DNA from: an uncultured Clostridium sp.
GTDB lineage: Bacteria; Bacillota_I; Bacilli_A; RF39; UBA660
Assembly: GCA_946414595.1 (NCBI GenBank)
Contig: CAMKPE010000002.1
Coordinates: 44,992-108,991, forward strand
Direction of reading: 5' to 3'
DNA length: 64,000 nucleotides
The notes below the pieces were generated by a model. The model made no database searches and was not told the DNA's origin. It saw only the letters and a program-made list of their open reading frames with translations. The position numbers were made by a program, and so were the translations under genes. This document shows positions 26,590 through 35,716 of this stretch, piece by piece. The stretch's first letter is position 1. The number at the start of each line of letters is the position of its first letter.

Positions 26590-27527
26590 TAATCTCTTAA
26601 TTCCTTTCCAGTTAACTCTAAGAATACATCATTAAGAGTTGGTCTTTCTGAATAAATTTTATTGTAGTTAATTTTCTTTTCTTTTAAGTATTCTATTATA
26701 TCAATTAAATTAGACTTTCCTTTTCCAAAAGAAATAGTTAATAATCCATCAGTATATTTCACTTCAATAACATTCTTTAATTTTGAAACATTATGTAAGA
26801 AATCTTCAGTTAAATCATATGCTTCAATTGTTACTTTTTCTTCTATATTAGCAAGACGTTTTAATTCATCAATTGTTCCTTCAGCAATTATCTTTCCTTT
26901 ATCAAGAATGATTACTCTATCACATAATATTTCAACTTCTTCCATATAGTGAGTTGTATATATAATAGTAGCTCCTTCATCTCTTAGTTTCTTAATTCCA
27001 TCAAGTATATTGTTTCTACTTTGTGGATCTACTGCTACAGTTGGTTCATCTAAGAAGATTAATGTTGGCTTATGTGCAATGCCACATGCTATATTAAGTC
27101 TTCTTAAAAGCCCTCCTGATAATTGTTTAGGATAAAACTTTTTATAATCAGCAAGCCCAACAAGTTCAATAGCATCCATTACATACTTTTCTCTTGTTGT
27201 CTTATCAGGTATATAAAGCCCACAAAAATAATCAATATTATCGTATACAGTTAATTCATCAAATACTGCAACATCTTGAAATATAACACCTATTTTAGAC
27301 TTTATATCATAAGAATCTGGTTTCATTGTTTTACCAAATATCTTTATTGTACCTTTGCTATAATTTAATAAAGATAAAATACAGTTGATAGTAGTAGACT
27401 TACCACTACCATTAGGTCCCAATAAACCAAGAATCTCACCTTCATAAGCATCAAATGATAAATCATCTACTGCTCTAATATGTTTATATTCTTTAACTAA
27501 ATTATTAACTTCAATTATCTTTTTCAT
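26589..27527 (-). CDS. ABC transporter ATP-binding protein
   Basis: 312-aa ABC-2-type ATPase. Walker A GPNGSGKS, Q-loop IFQDVAVF, signature LSGGLLRRL, Walker B LIFLDEPT, H-loop TTHYMEE. The C-terminal part (230-312) is the extra domain common in drug-export ATPases (DrrA-like). The start overlaps the stop of the acyltransferase gene as ATGA. It energises the two permeases downstream. Confidence 0.95.
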   Translation of the reverse strand: MKKIIEVNNLVKEYKHIRAVDDLSFDAYEGEILGLLGPNGSGKSTTINCILSLLNYSKGTIKIFGKTMKPDSYDIKSKIGVIFQDVAVFDELTVYDNIDYFCGLYIPDKTTREKYVMDAIELVGLADYKKFYPKQLSGGLLRRLNIACGIAHKPTLIFLDEPTVAVDPQSRNNILDGIKKLRDEGATIIYTTHYMEEVEILCDRVIILDKGKIIAEGTIDELKRLANIEEKVTIEAYDLTEDFLHNVSKLKNVIEVKYTDGLLTISFGKGKSNLIDIIEYLKEKKINYNKIYSERPTLNDVFLELTGKELRD

Positions 27528-28525
27528 ACTGTCTCTCCTTTAAACTTTCCTATTAATATTGGTATTTTTTTATAAACGAATTTTGACGGATAAAACATTA
27601 TTAAATACGTTATTAATGCTACTAAAAACGTTAATATATCATTTGTTAAAATATCTGGAGCAAAACTCTTAAGCGGTGCCATTATAAAACCATGATATCC
27701 AAGATAGAATAACGACATTATTCCAATCTTATTAAAGAACTTATCTTTCTTAATAAATATATTTACAAATATTACAATCGACATTATCGTTATTATACTT
27801 GACGATAAGAAATAATAAATATTCTTATAATTATTAACATTCATTGATACTCTTCCATTAAGTGACTGAATATAATATCCAAGTGGGAATGTTATCAATA
27901 TAATTATTACTGCTTTATAATCACAAATAAACTTCTCTATCTTATGATAATACTTCATAAATATGTATCCTAAATAATAGAATAATAATCCAAATAAAGA
28001 TGTATCTATATGCCAATATTGTAAGTAATCATTTCCTGTTTGTTTATAGAAATATCCTAAAACAAATATAGCAATAACTGATATAGTAACTAATATATCA
28101 CTCTTAAATAACTTAGTAAGTATAAAGAACATTAAATCAATTACAAATAATGCTAATATAAACCAACTTTGAATACATGGTATTGCATTACTAAATCCTT
28201 TTATTGTGAATTCTAACGCACTAGAAAAAGTAAGTGAAGAATACATTCCTAAACTTAACTTGAATATCATTTTAAAAATAAATACAAATATATTCAAAAA
28301 TAAATAAGGAAGTAATAAGTTCTTACATTTCTTTCTAAAATATTCAAAAAAAGAAATATCTTTTCTTTTAACAGTTAAACCACTAATAAAAAAGAAAAGA
28401 GGCATATGAAAAGAATAAATATAATTTCTAATTGTATTATTCCTAATATAGAATGCATGTCCAAATATTACAAAGAACATAGCAATTCCTCTTAAGGAAT
28501 CAATCCATTCAATCCTTTTCTTCAT
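27524..28525 (-). CDS. acyltransferase 3 family membrane protein
   Basis: 333-aa protein with about ten TM helices. N-terminal RIEWIDSLRGIAMFFVIFGH carries the catalytic-type His, and FHMPLFFFISGL matches the family. These enzymes O-acylate sugars or other envelope molecules. No soluble domain is attached. Overlaps the ABC ATPase start by four bases (ATGA with TGA stop), so the exporter and this enzyme are co-expressed and may act on the same compound. A TATACT -10 lies in the leader. Confidence 0.88.
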   Translation of the reverse strand: MKKRIEWIDSLRGIAMFFVIFGHAFYIRNNTIRNYIYSFHMPLFFFISGLTVKRKDISFFEYFRKKCKNLLLPYLFLNIFVFIFKMIFKLSLGMYSSLTFSSALEFTIKGFSNAIPCIQSWFILALFVIDLMFFILTKLFKSDILVTISVIAIFVLGYFYKQTGNDYLQYWHIDTSLFGLLFYYLGYIFMKYYHKIEKFICDYKAVIIILITFPLGYYIQSLNGRVSMNVNNYKNIYYFLSSSIITIMSIVIFVNIFIKKDKFFNKIGIMSLFYLGYHGFIMAPLKSFAPDILTNDILTFLVALITYLIMFYPSKFVYKKIPILIGKFKGETV

Positions 28526-28554
28526 AATTACACCTCAACTATATAAGTATAACA

Positions 28555-28583
28555 TAAAAAAGAAGTGATTTTTATCACTTCTT
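28555..28583 (-). terminator. intrinsic terminator of the NatB-like gene
   Basis: Minus strand perfect 10-bp stem AAGAAGTGAT/ATCACTTCTT with an AAAA loop, followed by TTTTTTAT. Confidence 0.92.
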
Positions 28584-28584
28584 G

Positions 28585-29751
28585 TTAATTTGAAAATAAA
28601 ACTTTCTCGCTTCTATACATCTTAGTAATTAATTTAATTATTAGTAATGAATAAATTACTGTTGAAACAATTGATATTAATAAGTATATGAAGTTAAAAT
28701 CACTCATACTTGATGTTAGCATCTCATCAATTAACATTGTTTGGCTTACTACTGGTATAAATGATATGTAGTAGTTTAATTTAATCTCTAATATATTTAA
28801 AAACATTGGAACCATAGTTATAAAACTTATTGGTGTTAAAGCGCTTTGTGCTTCTTTATATGATTTAGAGAAACTTGCAACAGCAATACATAAACCACTT
28901 ATAAAGAAGGCATAACTAAACATGATTAATAATGAAATAGTAACACTTAAGAAGTTTAGATTAATATATGCTTCTTTATATATTTCAAACATGTTAGATG
29001 CAACTGAAATAGATACAACAAGTAACAACATTGAAATCATTGCAGTTACTAATGATGAAATTGTAATAGCTAAATATTTACCCATTATAAGTTCACTACT
29101 TTTAATTGGGAATGTTAGGAATGTTTCTAAAGTTCCACGTTCTTTTTCTCCAGCAGTTGTATCAGTAACTCCATATATTGCACTAAGTGATATAGACATA
29201 ACTGCAAACACCATACCCATTGATAAAATCATATCTATTAAAGAATTATGTCCTTTAAGTTCACTTACTTCATAATTTACATTAGAAAATATTTCATTAA
29301 AATCAATACCTATTTGTTCTAGTTTATTCTTACCTAAATAAATATTATAGTTTTCTAGATATTGTTGTGCTAAAGTATTTGATTCCATACTATTAGTTTC
29401 ATTAACATTAGCATAAATTACATAATTGTTATCTGTTTTAAATATGTATGCAGCAAATTCATGATCATTATACCCTTCTTCTAATTCTTCTAAAGTTCCA
29501 TAATACTTTGTATCCATATTTAATTCTTTAGCAATTTCTTTTTCTATATCATTAAACTCATAGTTTACTCCAATGATTGTAGATTCTTGATTATCTACTA
29601 CTTTATTCATTTCTGTATCATATAAGTATGAAAATACAAATATAAATAAAGGAACCATTAATGGAGTAACTAGCATCATAAGAAGTGATTTCTTATCTCT
29701 TAAAATACCTCTTAATTCTTTTTTAATTGTTATTAATATATTCCTATTCAT
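28585..29751 (-). CDS. ABC-2 permease of NatB/CcmB-like type
   Basis: 388-aa permease: TM near residues 22-42, outer domain (45-180), then five TM. KELRGILRDKKSLLMMLVTP at the start and DTTAGEKERGTLETFLTFP in the coupling helix are hallmarks of the NatB group (sodium or drug extrusion). ATG at 29751 follows GGAGG; a TTG 15 bases upstream is the alternative. Overlaps the ATPase gene by eight bases. Confidence 0.9.
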   Translation of the reverse strand: MNRNILITIKKELRGILRDKKSLLMMLVTPLMVPLFIFVFSYLYDTEMNKVVDNQESTIIGVNYEFNDIEKEIAKELNMDTKYYGTLEELEEGYNDHEFAAYIFKTDNNYVIYANVNETNSMESNTLAQQYLENYNIYLGKNKLEQIGIDFNEIFSNVNYEVSELKGHNSLIDMILSMGMVFAVMSISLSAIYGVTDTTAGEKERGTLETFLTFPIKSSELIMGKYLAITISSLVTAMISMLLLVVSISVASNMFEIYKEAYINLNFLSVTISLLIMFSYAFFISGLCIAVASFSKSYKEAQSALTPISFITMVPMFLNILEIKLNYYISFIPVVSQTMLIDEMLTSSMSDFNFIYLLISIVSTVIYSLLIIKLITKMYRSEKVLFSN

Positions 29752-30499
29752 AGTTATTACCTCCAATTAATTTAAAGAAAGCATCTCTTAAATTTGAAGT
29801 ATTTGTTTCTTTAACAATATTACTAGGAGTATCTATCTTAATTATTTTACCTTTATGAATAAGTACTACTCTATCACAAATGTTTTCTGCTTCTTCCATA
29901 TAGTGTGTTGAATATAAAACGCATTTACCACGTTTCTTTTCTTCTTTTATAAAATCAAGAATTACTTGACTAGAGATAATATCAAGCCCACTTGTAGCTT
30001 CATCAAATATATAATACTTTGGATCATGTACTATACATCTTGCTATGCCCACTCTTTGAGTTTGACCTGTAGATAAGTCAGATATTCTTTGATTTAAAAA
30101 TTTACCTAGACTGAATCTTTTAGTTAATTCTTCAATTCTTTCTTCAATTGTTTTCTTATCAAGCCCATAATACTCACCACACATACTTAATAATTCATAT
30201 GGCGATATATCTTTATATAGTTTTGTATTACCACTTAAAAAAGAAATTTGTTTTTTAATTTCAATATCATGATCTTTATAACTTAATCCATTGATAACAA
30301 CTTCACCACTAGTTGGTTCCATAATACCTGCAATTATTCTTAATAGTGTTGTTTTACCAGCACCATTAGGTCCTAGAAGTCCTACTACTTCTCCAGTATT
30401 ACAAGAAAATGATACGTCATCATCAGCTTTAAAAGTTACTTTTTCTTTTTTATTTGTGAGTTTAGTAAATTCTTTACTTACGTTTTTAACTTCTATCAT
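29744..30499 (-). CDS. ABC ATPase of NatA type
   Basis: 251-aa ATPase. Walker A GPNGAGKTT, signature LSTGQTQRVG, Walker B YYIFDEAT, H-loop STHYMEEAE. LSTGQ instead of LSGGQ is a feature shared with NatA. With the downstream permease it forms a two-gene exporter. An extended -10 TGT-TATAAT lies just behind the terminator of the upstream gene. Confidence 0.93.
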   Translation of the reverse strand: MIEVKNVSKEFTKLTNKKEKVTFKADDDVSFSCNTGEVVGLLGPNGAGKTTLLRIIAGIMEPTSGEVVINGLSYKDHDIEIKKQISFLSGNTKLYKDISPYELLSMCGEYYGLDKKTIEERIEELTKRFSLGKFLNQRISDLSTGQTQRVGIARCIVHDPKYYIFDEATSGLDIISSQVILDFIKEEKKRGKCVLYSTHYMEEAENICDRVVLIHKGKIIKIDTPSNIVKETNTSNLRDAFFKLIGGNNYE

Positions 30500-30527
30500 A
30501 TCTTTTCTCCTCTTATAAAATTATAAC

Positions 30528-30553
30528 AAAAAAGAGCGTTAAATAACACTCTA
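30528..30553 (-). terminator. intrinsic terminator of the Ig/NAGPA gene
   Basis: Minus strand AGAGTGTTA/TAACGCTCT stem (one G-U pair), then TTTTTTG, at the stop codon. Confidence 0.85.
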
Positions 30554-33145
30554 TTTTTCTACAAAGTATAATATATCAGCAATTTTTCTTGATGATGTTG
30601 TAACATATGACAAGCCACTACTATTCTTCTTGTAATATAAGTTGATACTTCCTCCACCATCTAAGTTAAATCCTGTACGACAGTTCAAGCTTACCATGTA
30701 ATTTGATAAGTCTTTGAAGTTCCATCCAGCTGATCTACTTGTGATATTTGTTATTATTACAAAGTTGTTTCTATCTATCTGGCATATTGCTTGTCTTAAG
30801 TTATGATCAGTTGCTGAACTAACTGCTTTATAGTTAGATACAAGAACTGGTGGGAATGATGCAGTATTTCTAATTCCATCACTCTTCATCTGTGCAAGTA
30901 CTTTCTTATTGTTTGCAACAGAACCGCTTCCTCCACCAAAACTATAAGAAGCTAAATATCCATTCTTCTTTAGTCCATATACTGGATACATTGAATTTGG
31001 TAATGTGTATGAAGTAAAGTCTCTTACTACAGCACCACGAACGAATATTACTGGAGCACGGCTTGATAAACGCCAAGCTTTAACATAGTTTTCGTAATTA
31101 TCTCCAGCATTCATAATAAATCCACTGGCATTAATAGCAACCATACCTTTACCTGAATATCCATACTTACTAATTACATTGTTAACCATAGTCTTAGTTG
31201 TCTCCAAAGTTCCCATACTATTGTTAACTGCAACGTTCATTTGGTTATAAGCATCTTTTACCCATATATGAGTAACAGTATAATTTGTATTTGGTTTTTC
31301 AATCCAATACTTTAACGTATTACTTGAATATGATGCAATTACTTGTTTATTACCAGAACTAATTGCTGGATATTCACAAACAATATCTATATAGTTTCCA
31401 GATTTATCAGTAACTCTTACTGTATCATCTTCTACATCGTTACTTACTGTAAATGTACCAGATGAATAAGTCTTACCATTATGTTGATAATTCTTTATTC
31501 CACCTGCATCAGTTGCTTTAACAACATATTTTGTAACTCCACCATTTACAGATGCAGTACATGTACCTGTTGGTTTAGTTGTATCTTTATCTACAATACT
31601 TGTTACTTTAACATCAATTAAACATACAACTCCATTCTTATCATATAAGTAGAATGTATATGTTCCATTTTCAGTAACTGTATAGCTTAATGGGTTTGTA
31701 TAATACTTAACAAAATGTGGTCCCATAAAGTGACTGAAGTTAGCTACATTACTTGTTATTTTAATAGTAACAGTATTATTACTATTCTTAACTTGAGTTA
31801 CTGTGTAATTAGTTCCTTTAACAGTTACATATCTTGTTAAAGTCTTCTTATATCCATTGTAATCAAGTGTATATGTAAGTGTATATGTCCCTACTTTCTT
31901 GTAGTTAACAAATCCATCTACTGTTACATAGAATCTTAAATCACCTTTATCATTCTTAGCAGTAAATCCTGGGTCTGAGAAAGGTGTATCAACTGCAATA
32001 GTCATATCTGATGATCCATTCAAAGTAAATACTATACTAGAATTATCATCTTTCTTCTCTTCAGGTTTCTTATCTTTAACTATAACTGTTCTTTCAATAG
32101 TTAAATGAGTATCTTCATAATTTAAATGGAATTTAATTTTATATGTTCCTGGAGTTGTTACATCCAAGTAATTTTCAATTGAAACGTATGCTGAATAATC
32201 ATTTCCAAATTGGTCTTGTGCAATGAATCCTGGATCTCTATAGTCTTCATTTACTTCAAGTTCTATATTATCCATTCCATCAAGTCTAAACTCAATTACT
32301 TTCTTTTGTTCAATTACTTCAACATTTCTTTTTAAAGAAGCAATAAAGTTTTCTGTTTTAAATGTATATAATACTTCATAAGTACCTAAAGTATTTATAT
32401 CTATGCTCTTTTCAACTTTAACGCTACTGCTATAATCATCACCATTAACTGTAGCTACAAATCCTGGATCAGTGAATTCTTTACCTTTCTCAAGTTTGTA
32501 ATTAACGTCTCCTAATAGTTCAAATTTAGCATTAGTACTTATTACATGAACTTTTCTAACTACTTCTTCATTTATATTATCTTTTTTAAGTGTATATTTT
32601 ATTTCATATGTTCCAACAACATCAGTTTTAACTGTTCCTGTTTTTACAACATAACTTGAATAATCTTTACCTTTACTATCTTTTGCAGTATACATTGAAT
32701 CAATATAAAGAGTATTAACAAGAACATTTACTTCTTCGTCTCCTAATAGTTTAAGAACCTTTTCAGTTTCCTTCTCTTCAGGTTTTTCTTCTTCTTTTTC
32801 TTTTGCTACTACAATTACTTCACGAGTTGCTACTACATCCCCATTAATCTTATAAGTAACTGTATATTTACCAGGTTTATTATAATTAATATTATTTTCT
32901 ACTTTTGTAACTCCGTTTACAACGAAACCAGAACTATCTAATACTTCATAACCAGGATCAACAAATTGTTCTCCTTGTTCAATAGTAATTCTTTCACTAC
33001 CTTTTAAAATTATGCTATAAGTAATAGATTTTTTATCATCACTCATTTTGCTACTTGAATTATTAGATATTAAAACTAAGAATATTATTCCTAGAAATAA
33101 TATAATTCCACCTACCAAATATAAAATCATGTTATCTTTTTTCAT
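30551..33145 (-). CDS. surface protein with Ig-like repeats and NAGPA-type glycosidase domain
   Basis: 864-aa exported protein. N-terminal signal anchor (about 8-28). Five tandem DUF5011/Ig-like domains follow (about 40-445), each with a xDPGFxA block and a GTYxVxYT strand (DPGYEV, DPGFVA, DPGFIA, DPGFTA). A sixth beta region follows. The C-terminal domain (about 690-864) holds NASGFIMN and FNLDGGGSINLYY, typical of phosphodiester glycosidase/exopolysaccharide NAGPA proteins. No LPXTG tail, so it is held by the anchor. ATG at 33145 follows GAGGTG. Likely acts on wall or capsule sugar phosphodiesters. Confidence 0.9.
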   Translation of the reverse strand: MKKDNMILYLVGGIILFLGIIFLVLISNNSSSKMSDDKKSITYSIILKGSERITIEQGEQFVDPGYEVLDSSGFVVNGVTKVENNINYNKPGKYTVTYKINGDVVATREVIVVAKEKEEEKPEEKETEKVLKLLGDEEVNVLVNTLYIDSMYTAKDSKGKDYSSYVVKTGTVKTDVVGTYEIKYTLKKDNINEEVVRKVHVISTNAKFELLGDVNYKLEKGKEFTDPGFVATVNGDDYSSSVKVEKSIDINTLGTYEVLYTFKTENFIASLKRNVEVIEQKKVIEFRLDGMDNIELEVNEDYRDPGFIAQDQFGNDYSAYVSIENYLDVTTPGTYKIKFHLNYEDTHLTIERTVIVKDKKPEEKKDDNSSIVFTLNGSSDMTIAVDTPFSDPGFTAKNDKGDLRFYVTVDGFVNYKKVGTYTLTYTLDYNGYKKTLTRYVTVKGTNYTVTQVKNSNNTVTIKITSNVANFSHFMGPHFVKYYTNPLSYTVTENGTYTFYLYDKNGVVCLIDVKVTSIVDKDTTKPTGTCTASVNGGVTKYVVKATDAGGIKNYQHNGKTYSSGTFTVSNDVEDDTVRVTDKSGNYIDIVCEYPAISSGNKQVIASYSSNTLKYWIEKPNTNYTVTHIWVKDAYNQMNVAVNNSMGTLETTKTMVNNVISKYGYSGKGMVAINASGFIMNAGDNYENYVKAWRLSSRAPVIFVRGAVVRDFTSYTLPNSMYPVYGLKKNGYLASYSFGGGSGSVANNKKVLAQMKSDGIRNTASFPPVLVSNYKAVSSATDHNLRQAICQIDRNNFVIITNITSRSAGWNFKDLSNYMVSLNCRTGFNLDGGGSINLYYKKNSSGLSYVTTSSRKIADILYFVEK

Positions 33146-33200
33146 AGTAACACCTCGTACCCTACTATATAAGTATAGCATCTTTTTTTAACAATTTAAA

Positions 33201-34664
33201 CTACTGATATTTATCTTTAAAATAATTTACTAGTGGCACAACCTCTAATTCTTTACCACATACTCTTTTAGCAACTTCACAAATATTGTAACTTCCACCA
33301 TATTTATGAATATTTTCATTTAAGAATTTAGTAATTTCTTTAATTCTTCCTTCACTTAGTAATGTATCTACATCACCTAAAGTGCTGTTAACTTTTTCAA
33401 GTAACATTCCATCTAGAATAGATCCCAATAAGTATGAAGGAAAGTATCCAAATGATCCATCAGACCAATGCATATCTTGAAGTATTCCTTCACTATAAGT
33501 ATTAATATTTACTCCTAAGTATTCTTTATATTTATTATTCCATATCTCTGGTAATTTATCTAAATCAATTGAACCATTAAATATTTCACGTTCTATCTCA
33601 TATCTAATAATTATATGAAGACAGTAAGTTAATTCATCTGCTTCCGTTCTTATCTTAGAAGTATGCGCATCATTATAATACTCAACAAACTCATCAAGTG
33701 GCATATCTATCTTAAGTACTTTTTTAATCTCATCATATATAGGTACAAAGAAACTTTTTCTTCTTCCTAATATATTTTCAAAAAATCTTGATTGAGACTC
33801 ATGAAGTGCATAACAATTAACATCATAAGTTTCATAACTAGTTAAATTACTTCCAATGTTTTGATCAAATATACCATGTCCACCTTCATGAACTATTGTA
33901 CTTATTGAATCAATTGGATTTTTGTTAGTAAATGTTATTCTAACATCATTATTATTCAACTTAGTTGTATATCCATGTGTGTATAATCCAAGTGCACCAC
34001 GAGTGTTATCAAATCCAATATAATTCAAAATGAATTTTGCAAATGTTATAAATTCACTATCAGACAATCTATAAGTAAACTCTTTAAGATTCTTTTGTTT
34101 TAGATTTCTAACTATAGGTATTATTTCTTCTTTTAGTTTTTCAAATAAAGGATCTATAGTACTACTTGTAACACCTAACTCAAAATCATTTAACATATCA
34201 TCATAAAGATTAGTACTTTCTGGATACATATATTGATAATACTTTTTAGTATAATCAATAATCTTCATCAAATATGGTTTATAGCTAGCATAATCATTAT
34301 TTTTCTTAGCATTTACCCAAGAAGCTACTGAATTACTTTTTAAAGTACAAAACTCTTCATAAAAGTCTTTAGGTACTCTTTTGAATTTATAATAATCATC
34401 TCTAAGTCTTTTAAGATATAATTGTTCTTCAACTGTAATATTATTAAACTCTGTACTATTAATGGAATCTTCAATTAATTTAATGTATTCTTCACTTGTT
34501 TGTAGATCAAAAGATTCCATCTCATATTTAGTACTTACGTTAATTAAATAATCATAACTTTTTTCTGGAGCAACAGTATCCATTTCCCATCTTAATACTG
34601 TTATTAAATAATTAAGCTGCCCTATTTTCTTTAAGTATTCTTTTAATAAATCTATATTATTCAT
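33201..34664 (-). CDS. M32 family metallocarboxypeptidase
   Basis: 487-aa carboxypeptidase Taq-type enzyme that trims C-terminal residues. Zinc site HEGGH (HExxH) in VHEGGHGIF, third ligand region LHESQSRFFEN, and the M32 signatures VRITFT and HWSDGSFGYFPSY. Soluble and complete. ATG at 34664 follows GGAGG; the open frame extends 58 codons upstream into the promoter of the divergent gene and is not likely used. Role in peptide turnover. Confidence 0.93.
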   Translation of the reverse strand: MNNIDLLKEYLKKIGQLNYLITVLRWEMDTVAPEKSYDYLINVSTKYEMESFDLQTSEEYIKLIEDSINSTEFNNITVEEQLYLKRLRDDYYKFKRVPKDFYEEFCTLKSNSVASWVNAKKNNDYASYKPYLMKIIDYTKKYYQYMYPESTNLYDDMLNDFELGVTSSTIDPLFEKLKEEIIPIVRNLKQKNLKEFTYRLSDSEFITFAKFILNYIGFDNTRGALGLYTHGYTTKLNNNDVRITFTNKNPIDSISTIVHEGGHGIFDQNIGSNLTSYETYDVNCYALHESQSRFFENILGRRKSFFVPIYDEIKKVLKIDMPLDEFVEYYNDAHTSKIRTEADELTYCLHIIIRYEIEREIFNGSIDLDKLPEIWNNKYKEYLGVNINTYSEGILQDMHWSDGSFGYFPSYLLGSILDGMLLEKVNSTLGDVDTLLSEGRIKEITKFLNENIHKYGGSYNICEVAKRVCGKELEVVPLVNYFKDKYQ

Positions 34665-34701
34665 ATTAACCTCCATACAATAAAAGTATACCAAAAAATC
34701 A

Positions 34702-34730
34702 TTGACAAAAAAATAATATTTTTTAATAAT
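34702..34730 (+). promoter_or_regulatory. promoter of the DMT transporter
   Basis: TTGACA (34702-34707), 17-bp spacer, AATAAT (34725-34730). Confidence 0.7.
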
Positions 34731-34747
34731 AAGAACTGGTGATTCTA

Positions 34748-35632
34748 ATGTTATATTGTTTACTAAGTTTCCTATGTTGGGGATGTGCCGACTTGTTTTA
34801 TAAAATTGGTAACAATGATGAAAAAGACAAACATTCACATCTTAAGACAGGGGTTATTGTTGGTCTTGTAATGGGATACCATGCAACATTTTATGCAATG
34901 AGTAATAACTTGCATGGTAGTATTATGGATTTAATTAAATATCTTCCTGTATCACTATGTTATATAGCAAGTATGGTCATTGGATATAAAGGGCTTAAAT
35001 ATATAGAACTTTCTATATCAAGTCCAGTTCAAAACACATCAGGAGTAATAACAGCATTATTATTAATATTATTCTTTAAAGAAAAATATGATTTACCTGT
35101 CTACATTGGAATACTTTTAGTATTCATAGGTATAATAATTATTTCTATTAAAGAATATAAAGAAAATAGAAATTTTGATCTTAAAATATATAAAAAGAAA
35201 TTTACTCTTTTAGCAATTATACTTCCATTAATGTATTGTCTTTTAGATGGATTAGGAACTTTCTTAGATGGTGTATATTTAGATAAAATGGAATTAATAG
35301 ATGAAGATATAGCATTATTATCATATGAATATACGTTCTTCATATATGGTATTATTTGTTATTTATTCTTAGCATTTAAAGATGAAAAATTATTATCTAA
35401 AAGTGATCCACCAAAGTTTATTGCTGCAATACTTGAAACAATTGGACAATTCTTCTATGTCTTTGCAATGGCAAATGACTCAGTAATTGGAGCAACAATA
35501 ATAGGTTCTTACTTCGTATTATCCCTATTGTTATCAAAGATATTTTTAAAAGAAAAATTAAATATGATAAAATATTCAGGTATATTTGTAACAGCTGTTG
35601 GAATATTCATATTATTAATACAAGGAGTATAG
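34748..35632 (+). CDS. EamA/DMT superfamily transporter
   Basis: 294-aa membrane protein with ten TM helices in two five-helix repeats. The first repeat starts LLSFLCWGCADLFYKIG and ends GILLVFIGIIIIS; the second ends LNMIKYSGIFVTAVGIFILL. Drug/metabolite exporter fold; substrate unknown. ATG at 34748 is preferred over a GTG nine bases upstream, because GGTGAT then sits at proper SD distance. Single gene with own promoter and terminator. Confidence 0.9.
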   Translation: MLYCLLSFLCWGCADLFYKIGNNDEKDKHSHLKTGVIVGLVMGYHATFYAMSNNLHGSIMDLIKYLPVSLCYIASMVIGYKGLKYIELSISSPVQNTSGVITALLLILFFKEKYDLPVYIGILLVFIGIIIISIKEYKENRNFDLKIYKKKFTLLAIILPLMYCLLDGLGTFLDGVYLDKMELIDEDIALLSYEYTFFIYGIICYLFLAFKDEKLLSKSDPPKFIAAILETIGQFFYVFAMANDSVIGATIIGSYFVLSLLLSKIFLKEKLNMIKYSGIFVTAVGIFILLIQGV

Positions 35633-35652
35633 TAAAGTATACTCTTTTTTTT
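35625..35652 (+). terminator. intrinsic terminator of the DMT gene
   Basis: GAGTATA-GTAAAG-TATACTC, then eight T. The stop codon is inside the hairpin. Confidence 0.88.
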
Positions 35653-35662
35653 GTTAAAAATA

Positions 35663-35691
35663 TTTACTTTTTATATGATTTTGACGATAAT
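35663..35691 (+). promoter_or_regulatory. probable promoter of mgtE
   Basis: TTTACT (35663-35668), 17-bp spacer, GATAAT (35686-35691). The leader is too short for a magnesium riboswitch. Confidence 0.5.
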
Positions 35692-35716
35692 AAAGGTGTA
35701 AAAAGGAGGAACCAAT

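Noticed and set aside
34665..34838. 58-residue N-terminal extension of the M32 peptidase
   Set aside because: It would run through the divergent promoter, lacks an SD, and family members start at the MNNIDLLKEYL point.
35653..35716. Magnesium riboswitch before mgtE
   Set aside because: Only about 60 bases separate the upstream terminator from the ATG, too short for M-box or ykkC-sized structures.
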